64,000 nt of DNA from Rosistilla oblonga (lineage in GTDB: Bacteria; Planctomycetota; Planctomycetia; Pirellulales; Pirellulaceae), in contig NZ_CP036292.1 of the NCBI RefSeq assembly GCF_007751715.1, forward strand, positions 2,914,001 through 2,978,000. Reading direction: 5' to 3'. Shown piece after piece: positions 11,300 to 19,172 of this stretch. Position numbers and translations under genes: made by a program. Under the pieces are notes generated by a model that did no database searches, was not told the origin of the DNA, and was given only the letters and a program-made list of their open reading frames with translations. Position 1 is the stretch's first letter, and every line of letters starts with the position of its first letter.

Positions 11300-14200
11300 C
11301 TAGATGAAGTTACTTTCCTGCACCAGTAGTTCATCATCATCGTCGTCGTCGAGTCCCTGGGAGTCGGCGGAAAAGGCGGCAAAAGCAGCATCGGCCGCAT
11401 TATCGGTCGCCAACCCGCTGCCGCGATTGAGTTGATTGATGACGATCAAGGCATCGATCGGGCTGATCTGATCGTCGTCGCTGACGTCCAGGAACAGGTC
11501 CAACGCGCGGGCTTCTTCGGCGATCGAAGGGGTGGTTCCGAAGCGGTTTAAGAAGTTGATGATCAACAGCGCGTCCAACGGTTCGACGGTTCCGCTGTCG
11601 TTGACATCCGAAACGATGCGTCGGTTTTGCAGTCCGACGCTGCTAACCGAACAGGCCCCGGTTACTCCGCTGCAGGCATCCGCTTCGGGATCATAAAGAG
11701 TGATCGTAATCCGAGCCAAGGGCGTATCGGAGTCAAACGCGGAAGCCAACGTCGTCCCCGTCGGCAGCCCCGTTCCAACGAAATCGTTTAGTCCGGCGTG
11801 GCTTCGAATCAGTCCGTTTTCGTCGGCCCCGGAACCTCCTTCGGTCGAAAACGCCGCCCCGCCAGCCGGATCGTTGACTTCGGTCCCGGCGTCCCAGACG
11901 CCGCGGCCGGTGATCGTCAGCGACCGGGCGCCTTGAAAGTTGCCGTTGGCATCGAATAGCGAAAACTGACGCGGATCGAGATTCGCGACAAACGCATCGT
12001 TCGACGGAATGATCATGCTGGCGTAACTGAAGTAGCGATTGAGTTGCGAATCGGTCACCTCGATCAACTGCGTGACCGATTCGCCCGCTTCGAAGACCGG
12101 TGCACCGGCAAAGCCCGCCGGCGACGCGATCACGCTGTCGACGCCGGAGCTTTCGGCGGCAAAGCGGGCCGCCAGTTCGCTGGGATCTCCCTCTTCGGCG
12201 ATCAATTCCAGCCCACCAAACTGCGACGCGGGGGTGCCGGCGCGGCCGGTCTCGAATCCGCCATCGTGAAACCCGATCCAGAAGGGAGTTTGCGCCAGAC
12301 CACCGTCGGCGGTTAACGATTCGATTTGGATCTGCAATCGCACCCCGACGTCGACAAAAAACTCGCCGACAGCTTGAGCTTCGTTCCCGTGCGTGAGAGT
12401 GTCGCCGACCGCATCGGCGTCGACCGAGATCGCGTAGCGTCCGTTGTCGCGCCCGGTGAACGGACCGTCGTCGGTCTGCACCGTGTAGGTTACTGTAACG
12501 CTCCGCGGCGCGGGGCCGTTGGTGGCGTCGTAGACCGCATCGGTCACGACCAGCTGTCGACCCAACGGTCCGCTGACGCGGAGGTCGTCGACGCCGATCC
12601 GCGTCAAGTCGATCCCGGCGGGGTCGTTGTAGGTGATCTGAATCCGATGGTTCTCCGTTCCCGCGACCGTCACGTCGGCAGCCTCTTCGAGCGACGCGAT
12701 CGGGCCGTCGGCATCGATCGGCGTCGACGATCCGCCTGCCAATCCGATCGTGATCCGCGCCAACGGCGTCTGAGCGAAGAAGGCGTTTTCGAGCGTTCCA
12801 CCGGTCGGCAGCCCCGCGCCGAGAAAATCATCCAGCCCCTGGTGCCGGCCGATCACTCCTCCTTGATCGATCGACGTGCCACCGGCCGTCGCAAACGCAG
12901 CCCCGCCGTCGGGATCGTTGACTTCGGTCCCCGCGTCGAGCACGTCGCTGCCGTAGATCGTAATCGTCTGCTGACCTCCGAAGACGCCATCGCTGTCGAA
13001 CAGCTGATAAGCTCGCGAGTTCAAGTTGGCGAGGAAAGCATCGTTCGACGGGATGATCATGCTGGCAAAGCTGAAGTAGCGATTGACGTTCGTCGAAAAC
13101 AGTTCGATCGTCTGCGTGGCGGTTTCCCCCGGTTCGAAGACCGGCGCGGCGGCAAACCCGTCGGGCGCTCCGATCACCGTATCGATGCCGCTGGCACTGG
13201 CGGCAAACGCCGCCGACAACTGGCTTGCGTCCCCCTCCTCCGCTAACAACTCCAGTCCCACAAACTGGTCGGCTGCGACGCCGGTCCGAGCGACTTCGAA
13301 GTTGCCGTCGTGGAAACCGATCCAGAAAGGTGTTTGAGCGAGTCCATCGATCGGCGACAGATTTTCGATCGTCACCTGCAACTTGACTCCAACAAGTACT
13401 TCGAACGAGCCCAAACTGGCAGCTTTGCTGGCGTTGCCAAGCGTATCGTTAACAGCGTCCTGGACCACGTTGACATGATAGATGTCGTTGTCGAACGTCG
13501 AGAATTCGCCGCTGCGCGGGGCGACGCGATAGGTCGCATGGACGACGTTGGGAGTTGCCCCGGCAGCGGCATCGGTGCTGACCGAAAGGACCTCCAGCGG
13601 ATCGGTAAACGTTCCCACGACCTGCAGGTCGGCCGCGTCGATGCTGCCGATATCGATCCCCGAAGGATCGCTGTAGGTTACATGCACCTCGTGGAATGCC
13701 TCCCCCGCCATCATCAGATCGCCGGCGTCGACGGTCGCCTGTGGCCCGCTGCCGTCGATCGGGTTGGCAGGGATATCGGCTAGGCTGATCGTGATCCTTG
13801 CGATCGGGGTGTTCAGATCAAACGCCGACGCCAAATTTTCGCCGGTCGGCAGACCGCTGCCAATAAAGTCGTCCAGTCCATCGTGGCGGCGAACGACTGC
13901 ATCTTCATCGGCCCCCACGCCGCCGGCCGTCGTAAACGCAGCGCCGCCAGCCGGATCGTTGACCTCGGTTCCCGCGTCCCAGATGTCGCTGCCGTAGATC
14001 GTGATCGACCGCGCGCCGGTAAAGTTGCCCGAGCGATCGAACAATTCGAAGCGACGTGGATCCAAGTTGGCAATAAATGCATCGTTCGATGGGATGATCA
14101 TGCTGGCGTAGCTGAAATAGCGATCCAGTCCTGGCGTGTCGACGTCCAGGAATTGTGATATCGATTCCCCCGGTTCGAAGACCGGTGCGCCAGCGAAGCC

Positions 14201-15559
14201 GTCGGGGGCGGTCAGCAACGCGTCGACACCACCGGAAGTGGCGGCGAAGCGAGCTGCTAAATCGCTCGCGTCGCCCGTCTCGGCGAGGGCTTCGAGGTCA
14301 GCAAAATCGTCTGCCGAAACCCCGCCGCGAGCGACTTCGAATTCGCCGTTGTGAGCCGCGATCCAGAAGGGCGTTTGAGCCAGCCCGCCATCGGCGGAAA
14401 GGTTTTCGATCGTGACCTGCAAGCGGACTGGCGCGTCGACGGCGAACTGCCCCAGTTGCTGGCCCGCGACGGTCTGATCAAACGCGTCGCCAACCGCTCC
14501 GTCGTGAAGGACGACGGAGTAGCTGCCGTTATCGACCGACGTAAAGCCACCGTTTTCGGGAGCCACGCGATACGTCGCCGTCACGGTTCGCGGGGTCGTC
14601 CCGGCGGCGGCATCGGTGCTGACGCTCAACACATCCAGACGCGTCAGAAACGGGCTGGTGACGCGGATATCGTCGACGTCGATGCTGGTCGGGTCGATCC
14701 CGGTGGCATCGGTATATGTCACGCTGATTTCGTGGAAATCGACGCGGCTGTCGAGATCGGCAGCATCCAGCACCGCAAGCGGCGCGTCGTCGTCGATCGC
14801 TTCGGACGGATCGCTCGCCAAGCTCAACGTGATCCGTGCCAGGGGCGTTTGTGGACTGAACGCGGTTGTGAGGTCGGTCCCGGTCGGAAGCCCCGTTCCG
14901 ATGAAATCGTCGAGTCCCGTGTGGTGGGTGACGACGCCGTTTTGATCGACCGATGCGCCGCCGAGCGTCGAAAACGCAGCGCCCGCTGAGGCGTCGTTGA
15001 CTTCGGTACCCGCATCCCAGACTTGGTCGCCGTAGATCACGATCGTCCTGGGCCCGAGGAAACTGCCTGCGGCGTCGAACAGCTCGTACGCCTGCGGATC
15101 GAGATTGGCGACAAACGCGTCGTTCGAAGGGATCACCATGCTGGCGAAGCTGAAGAAACGGCTGCTCTGCGTGTCGTCGACGATCAGAGTTTCGATCACC
15201 GATTCGCCTGGTTCCAAGACCGGGGCGCCGGCGAATCCGCCGGGGGCCAGCAGGACGGCATCGTTGCCAGCGGCGGCGTCGGCGAAGCGGGAGACGAGCT
15301 GGCTGGGATCCCCTTCTTCTGCGATCGATTCCAAGCCACCAAATCCAGCCGCCGATTCGCCGGGGTTGGCGATGTCGAAACTGCCGTCGTGCAGGCTGAC
15401 CCAAAATGGTGTTTCGGTGAGGCCACCGATCGACGCGAGGTTCTCGATCTCGACTTGCAAGATCTCCGCCGCCAACAGCTGCCTCGACTCCAGCCCTTCG
15501 ATCTTCAGGTGTCGAGCTTGCGAGCGGTTTTTGCGAACGAGTTTTCGAGTCCGAGACAT
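11300..15559 (-). CDS. Large surface protein: LEPRxLL-type N-terminus, four spondin-like repeats, dockerin
   Basis: The protein has 1419 residues from the ATG at 15559, chosen over an upstream in-frame start because MSRTRKLVRKNRSQARHLKIE leads directly to LESRQLLAAE. That is a variant of the planctomycete LEPRxLL export motif. Four tandem units of about 345 residues start near residues 35, 376, 725 and 1071. Each begins LQV(T/E)IENL, continues with TPFW(I/V)xxHxGxFE and FSYASMIIPSNDAF(I/V)ANL (spondin N-terminal-domain-like), then GSDIWDAGTEVNDP. Units 1-3 end in an Ig/cadherin-like segment with VTATYRVAP. The C-terminus (about 1306-1385) holds two dockerin-like Ca-binding repeats (VNDSGTVEPLDALLIINFLN and SDDDQISPIDALIVINQLN). 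Cell-surface or extracellular adhesion is a reasonable guess; no enzyme domain is visible. It is transcribed divergently from the ECF sigma gene. Confidence 0.88.
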   Translation of the reverse strand: MSRTRKLVRKNRSQARHLKIEGLESRQLLAAEILQVEIENLASIGGLTETPFWVSLHDGSFDIANPGESAAGFGGLESIAEEGDPSQLVSRFADAAAGNDAVLLAPGGFAGAPVLEPGESVIETLIVDDTQSSRFFSFASMVIPSNDAFVANLDPQAYELFDAAGSFLGPRTIVIYGDQVWDAGTEVNDASAGAAFSTLGGASVDQNGVVTHHTGLDDFIGTGLPTGTDLTTAFSPQTPLARITLSLASDPSEAIDDDAPLAVLDAADLDSRVDFHEISVTYTDATGIDPTSIDVDDIRVTSPFLTRLDVLSVSTDAAAGTTPRTVTATYRVAPENGGFTSVDNGSYSVVLHDGAVGDAFDQTVAGQQLGQFAVDAPVRLQVTIENLSADGGLAQTPFWIAAHNGEFEVARGGVSADDFADLEALAETGDASDLAARFAATSGGVDALLTAPDGFAGAPVFEPGESISQFLDVDTPGLDRYFSYASMIIPSNDAFIANLDPRRFELFDRSGNFTGARSITIYGSDIWDAGTEVNDPAGGAAFTTAGGVGADEDAVVRRHDGLDDFIGSGLPTGENLASAFDLNTPIARITISLADIPANPIDGSGPQATVDAGDLMMAGEAFHEVHVTYSDPSGIDIGSIDAADLQVVGTFTDPLEVLSVSTDAAAGATPNVVHATYRVAPRSGEFSTFDNDIYHVNVVQDAVNDTLGNASKAASLGSFEVLVGVKLQVTIENLSPIDGLAQTPFWIGFHDGNFEVARTGVAADQFVGLELLAEEGDASQLSAAFAASASGIDTVIGAPDGFAAAPVFEPGETATQTIELFSTNVNRYFSFASMIIPSNDAFLANLNSRAYQLFDSDGVFGGQQTITIYGSDVLDAGTEVNDPDGGAAFATAGGTSIDQGGVIGRHQGLDDFLGAGLPTGGTLENAFFAQTPLARITIGLAGGSSTPIDADGPIASLEEAADVTVAGTENHRIQITYNDPAGIDLTRIGVDDLRVSGPLGRQLVVTDAVYDATNGPAPRSVTVTYTVQTDDGPFTGRDNGRYAISVDADAVGDTLTHGNEAQAVGEFFVDVGVRLQIQIESLTADGGLAQTPFWIGFHDGGFETGRAGTPASQFGGLELIAEEGDPSELAARFAAESSGVDSVIASPAGFAGAPVFEAGESVTQLIEVTDSQLNRYFSYASMIIPSNDAFVANLDPRQFSLFDANGNFQGARSLTITGRGVWDAGTEVNDPAGGAAFSTEGGSGADENGLIRSHAGLNDFVGTGLPTGTTLASAFDSDTPLARITITLYDPEADACSGVTGACSVSSVGLQNRRIVSDVNDSGTVEPLDALLIINFLNRFGTTPSIAEEARALDLFLDVSDDDQISPIDALIVINQLNRGSGLATDNAADAAFAAFSADSQGLDDDDDDELLVQESNFI

Positions 15560-15755
15560 AAGAGATCTACCATGACCATGAATTGAAGAGGGGCAGGCAG
15601 TGGGCCTAGTTGGCAAGCGTCCCGGGGGACGTCACAATCGCAACCTGCAATGAAAGTGCGGTTTTTGAACTTGTTGGTCGCAGCGGTCGTAAGGAATTCA
15701 CACCCGTTGCGATAATTTGTTTTTCACGCCTCTCCACTCGATCCGCCAGTTCGCG

Positions 15756-16346
15756 ATGTTTGAATCGGACGCAGCAGCCGAAGACGACCTGCCGCCGCCA
15801 AGGATCGATCCTGAAAACTGGGTCGATCGGTATGGCGACGCGATGTACCGGTACGCTTACTCCAAGCTCGGCGACCATGGAGTTGCGGAGGAGACGGTGC
15901 AGGAGAGTTTTGTCGCGGCGCTGCGGGCTCGCGATTCGTTCCGCGGCGATTCGTCGGTCTCGACCTGGTTGTTTGCGATCCTGCGGCGCAAGATCGTCGA
16001 TCACTATCGCCGTCGCAATGTCCGCGAAGTGACGTTGGCCGGGGATGGCGAACAGGCGGCGCCGAAGAGCCGGAGTCTCTCGTCGCGACATCGTTGGGGC
16101 GACGATCCGGCCGCGATGTTCGAAGAGCAGGAGTTTTGGGAGACGTTCGATCGCTGCGTCGACAAATTGCCGGACAAACTGGCTGAAGTCCATCTGTTGC
16201 GGGAGGGGAGCCAACATCGTCCCAAAGAAATTTGTAAAATTCTGGGGATCAGTGCGACCAATCTGTCGATGCGCTTGCATCGCAGTCGTCTCGCCCTTCG
16301 CGATTGCTTACAAAAAAATTGGTTTCAAGACGACGGATTCGCGTGA
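15756..16346 (+). CDS. ECF-type RNA polymerase sigma factor
   Basis: The protein has 196 residues from the ATG at 15756 (MFESDAAAEDD); an in-frame upstream start would add 13 atypical residues. Region 2 is visible as YRYAYSKLGDHGVAEETVQE...WLFAILRRKIVDHYRR. Region 4 lies in LREGSQHRPKEICKILGISATNLSMRLHRSRLALRDCL. The stop overlaps the start of the small zinc-finger protein by 4 bases (GTGA), the classic layout of a sigma/anti-sigma pair with translational coupling. The divergent neighbour is the spondin-repeat surface protein, a candidate target. The 196-base divergent region would carry both promoters. Confidence 0.93.
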   Translation: MFESDAAAEDDLPPPRIDPENWVDRYGDAMYRYAYSKLGDHGVAEETVQESFVAALRARDSFRGDSSVSTWLFAILRRKIVDHYRRRNVREVTLAGDGEQAAPKSRSLSSRHRWGDDPAAMFEEQEFWETFDRCVDKLPDKLAEVHLLREGSQHRPKEICKILGISATNLSMRLHRSRLALRDCLQKNWFQDDGFA

Positions 16347-16627
16347 AAGTCTTTTGGTCGCAACTATTACGAGTTCTCACGCTACAGTGCGATGATGCAT
16401 CGCGCCTGATGTCCGATTCATTGGATCGCCGACTGACCCGCTCCGAACGGCTGGCCGTCGGCGGACACCTGCTCGCCTGCCGCGCCTGCTGCAAGCTGAA
16501 AAAGCAGTTTCAACTGATCGGCGCCGCCTGCCACGGGAAAGCTCGCCCCACCCCAGCCAATCCCCCCGCAGGCCTCCCCCCCGAAGCCGCCCAACGGATC
16601 CAACAAACCCTCCGCGAACACCTTTGA
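16343..16627 (+). CDS. Small zinc-finger (zf-HC2-like) putative anti-sigma factor
   Basis: A GTG start at 16343 overlaps the sigma-factor TGA, giving 94 residues. The segment CDDASRLMSDSLDRRLTRSER...HLLACRACC has the H-x3-C-x2-C spacing of the ZAS domain, which binds zinc and clamps ECF sigma factors. After about residue 60 the chain is Pro/Ala-rich and polar. No transmembrane helix is present, so this would be a soluble anti-sigma (or a co-regulator) rather than a membrane-anchored one. An ATG-free start and short length make it easy to miss, but the overlap and motif support it. Confidence 0.8.
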   Translation: MKVFWSQLLRVLTLQCDDASRLMSDSLDRRLTRSERLAVGGHLLACRACCKLKKQFQLIGAACHGKARPTPANPPAGLPPEAAQRIQQTLREHL

Positions 16628-16671
16628 CTTGGCGGTGCCAAATTTTGGATGGCAGGGTATAACGTAGGGAT

Positions 16672-17376
16672 TTGAGAGCGAGTCCTTTGCCCGAAACCGA
16701 AACTCCCGACGAGTCAGCGAGTCCGCTTCATATCCCTCACGATGCGCTGATCGTTCCCTACGAACGGTTGAGCGATGGCGAGGAGTTGGCGAACGCGATC
16801 ACACATGGCAGCGGATGTGCCGCGGCGATCGCGGCGACAGCTTGGGTTGTCGCCACACACCCGATGCCGACTGCGGTGCTGATCGGTTTCCTCGTCTACG
16901 CGGCGTCGCTGGCGTTTGTGTTCCTGATGTCGACGCTCTCGCACGTCGTGACCCGACCGGATCGGCTGCATCTGCTGCGGTCGTGGGATCAGGGTGCGAT
17001 CTATCTGTTGATCGCTGGCACCTACACGCCCGGCGTGGTCGCATTTGCTGGGCCCGCGGTGCGGCCGTGGTTGCTGTTGGCGATCTGGTTGCTAGCGGGG
17101 TTCGGTTTCTTGTCGAAGGTTGTCGGCAAGCATCAGATCCACGCGATCGACACCTGGACCTATATCGCGTTGGGTTGGTTGCCGGCGATGATCTTAGCCC
17201 CCGGCGTGACGCTGGACTATTTTCTGTGGATGCTGGCTGGCGGGCTGGCTTATTCGTTGGGCGTCTGTTTTCTGCTCAACGACAGCAAAGTCCGCTATTT
17301 CCATGCGGTCTGGCATCTGTTGGTGATGCTTGCCGCCGGGATTCACTATTACGCGATCTATTCGTTGGCGCTTTGA
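16672..17376 (+). CDS. Hemolysin III / PAQR family membrane protein
   Basis: The protein has 234 residues with seven predicted membrane helices. PAQR-family motifs are clear: ELANAITHGSGCAAA near the first helix, RSWDQGAIYLLIAGTYTPG in the middle, and FHAVWHLLVMLAAGIHYYAI in the last helix. The Asp and His residues in these motifs correspond to the metal-site residues of the family. The start is uncertain. A TTG at 16672 preceded by AGGGA, or a second in-frame TTG at 16687, are the options; no ATG precedes the conserved region. The bacterial family's physiological role is unclear; the hemolysin name is historical. Confidence 0.88.
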   Translation: MRASPLPETETPDESASPLHIPHDALIVPYERLSDGEELANAITHGSGCAAAIAATAWVVATHPMPTAVLIGFLVYAASLAFVFLMSTLSHVVTRPDRLHLLRSWDQGAIYLLIAGTYTPGVVAFAGPAVRPWLLLAIWLLAGFGFLSKVVGKHQIHAIDTWTYIALGWLPAMILAPGVTLDYFLWMLAGGLAYSLGVCFLLNDSKVRYFHAVWHLLVMLAAGIHYYAIYSLAL

Positions 17377-17483
17377 GCGGCCGCCCCGCAAGGTTTGCCT
17401 AAAGCTCCCGCTCCGCACAACCGATACAGACAAAACGGAAAGACTTCGTTTCGCTTTGTAACTTTGAATCGGGAATCGTCCAG

Positions 17484-17816
17484 ATGCGCGGACTGGTAAT
17501 TTGCACTGCCCTTATTGGACTGACACTGCTGGGCGGATGCCGAATCTGCGGCAGCGAAGACGATTGCGCTTACCCAGCGTTTGGCGGCAGTTGGGAGCGA
17601 ACCAATCGCAACCACGGCCGCGTCGGCAGTGTCTTTGCTCCCGCCGGGCACAAGGTCGCTGGCGGCGAATCGCCGCAACCGATCTTCCTGCAGCAACCCG
17701 AGTCGCAACCGAGCCGGCCGACCGACATCGACGCCCCTAGCTTGCTGGACGATCTAGAGACGGATATGCCCGAGCTGCAGCAGCCCGAACCGCTGGGCGA
17801 TATCGATCGAACCTAA
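17484..17816 (+). CDS. Small putative lipoprotein
   Basis: The protein has 110 residues. A short positively charged start and hydrophobic run end in LLGGC, a canonical lipobox with Cys19. The mature part contains two further cysteines close together (CRICGSEDDC), followed by a polar, Pro/Gln-rich tail (FLQQPESQPSRPTD). Small lipoproteins with this layout are frequent in planctomycetes. I do not recognise a family. Confidence 0.72.
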   Translation: MRGLVICTALIGLTLLGGCRICGSEDDCAYPAFGGSWERTNRNHGRVGSVFAPAGHKVAGGESPQPIFLQQPESQPSRPTDIDAPSLLDDLETDMPELQQPEPLGDIDRT

Positions 17817-17987
17817 GCCGCTAGCAGGCTGTCGCGTTTTGCTTCTCGCTTTTTGCTTCCATCGCCACGCCAGCCGCCAGCTATTTACTGGTTTGGCGGT
17901 TTGATATCCGACGCGGTTTCATGGCCGCGATACCGAGGCAAATTCCCGGGCGATCGGCGCCAATCGCTGCTTGAGTCTGATGGCTGT

Positions 17988-18047
17988 TGGCAACCCGACG
18001 CGTAAGCGAGGCGACGTGCAAATCCCTCGCTAAGGCGCCGGGTTACC
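17988..18047. repeat. Palindromic module B, copy 2
   Basis: The left arm 17988-18010 (TGGCAACCCGACGCGTAAGC...) is nearly identical to the reverse complement of the right arm at 9937-9958. The right arm here (18025-18047) has diverged. The rest of the 17817-18126 gap holds no gene that I can see. Confidence 0.7.
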
Positions 18048-18126
18048 TTCTTCCGTGCCGCCGCAGAAAAAGCATCTGGTCTGTTCGAGCGGCTGATTCA
18101 ATTAAGGCGCCGCTTGTTGCGGGCGA

Positions 18127-19092
18127 TCACTCGGCAAAAGAAGCTGCGACGTCGCGGATGATCTGCTCCAAGTCGCGAGTCGGTTTGTAACCGATCAGAT
18201 CGGCAGCTCGCTGCAGACACGGCACGCGTCGCTGCATGTCCTCGAACCCGTCTCCATAGGCTGCGTCGTAGGAGATCTTTTCGATCTGGCTGCTGCTGCC
18301 GGTCAGCTCGACGACTCGCTGGGCCAGTTGGTTGATCGATACCTCTTCGTCGTTGCCGATGTTCACGACCTGCCCGTAGCACTTGGGCGTCGACATGATT
18401 TCCACCAAGGCGCCGACGACATCGGCGACGTGCGCGAAACAGCGACTCTGCGTCCCATCGCCGTGCACGACCAGCGGTTTCCCCTTCAAGGCAGACTGGA
18501 CGAAATTGGGGACAACCATTCCGTATTGCCCGGTCTGCCGCGGCCCGACGGTGTTGAACAGCCGCACGATGGCGACGGGCAACTGCGTCTCGCGGTGATG
18601 TGCCAGGGCGAGGAATTCGTCGAGAGTTTTTGAGCAGGCGTAGGCCCAGCGATGGCGGCTGGTCGCTCCGGTTACCAGATCGTCCTCTTCGTGGAACGGG
18701 ATCTTGGAACCCTTGCCGTAGACTTCGCTGGTGCTGGTGATCAGGACCGGGCGGCGGAAACGGCTGCAGTGCCGCAACACGATCTCGGTCCCGCCGACGA
18801 TCGTTTCGATCGTTTTGACGGGTTGGTCGATGATCAATTTCACGCCGACCGCGGAAGCGAGGTGGTAGACGACGTCCGATCTCTGGATCAGGTCGGCGAC
18901 CAACGACTCATTAAAGACGGTATCGATGATGATCTGCACGTCGTCGCGTGGTTCCAACGCGGCGATGTTTTCGAAGCGACCCGTCGAGAGGTCGTCGACG
19001 ATCGTGACATGCATCCCTTGGGCGAGCAGTTTCTCGGCCAAGTGGCTGCCAATAAAACCCGCCCCGCCAGTAATCAAAGCTCGTTTGGGCAT
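18127..19092 (-). CDS. NAD-dependent nucleotide-sugar epimerase/dehydratase (extended SDR)
   Basis: The protein has 321 residues. The N-terminus ALITGGAGFIGSHLAEKLL has the GxxGxxG NAD-binding motif and DDLSTG after beta-2. The catalytic Ser/Thr region (LITSTSEVYG) and YACSK supply the SDR catalytic residues. The sequence is of the UDP-glucose 4-epimerase/UDP-xylose synthase type; the exact sugar cannot be fixed by eye. It lies 80 bases downstream of the WbpM-like gene on the same strand, so the two probably act together in making nucleotide sugars for surface glycans. Confidence 0.9.
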   Translation of the reverse strand: MPKRALITGGAGFIGSHLAEKLLAQGMHVTIVDDLSTGRFENIAALEPRDDVQIIIDTVFNESLVADLIQRSDVVYHLASAVGVKLIIDQPVKTIETIVGGTEIVLRHCSRFRRPVLITSTSEVYGKGSKIPFHEEDDLVTGATSRHRWAYACSKTLDEFLALAHHRETQLPVAIVRLFNTVGPRQTGQYGMVVPNFVQSALKGKPLVVHGDGTQSRCFAHVADVVGALVEIMSTPKCYGQVVNIGNDEEVSINQLAQRVVELTGSSSQIEKISYDAAYGDGFEDMQRRVPCLQRAADLIGYKPTRDLEQIIRDVAASFAE

Positions 19093-19172
19093 CAGCGTCT
19101 ACACGTTGCGGGGTCGAGGGAAAAGGAAATTTGCCCCCGACCTCGGCTGTGCTGCAATGCACCAGGCGATCG

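Noticed and set aside
15606-16280. 224-residue open frame on the minus strand
   Set aside because: It is antisense to the ECF sigma factor, whose region 2 and 4 motifs are clear, and has no family features.
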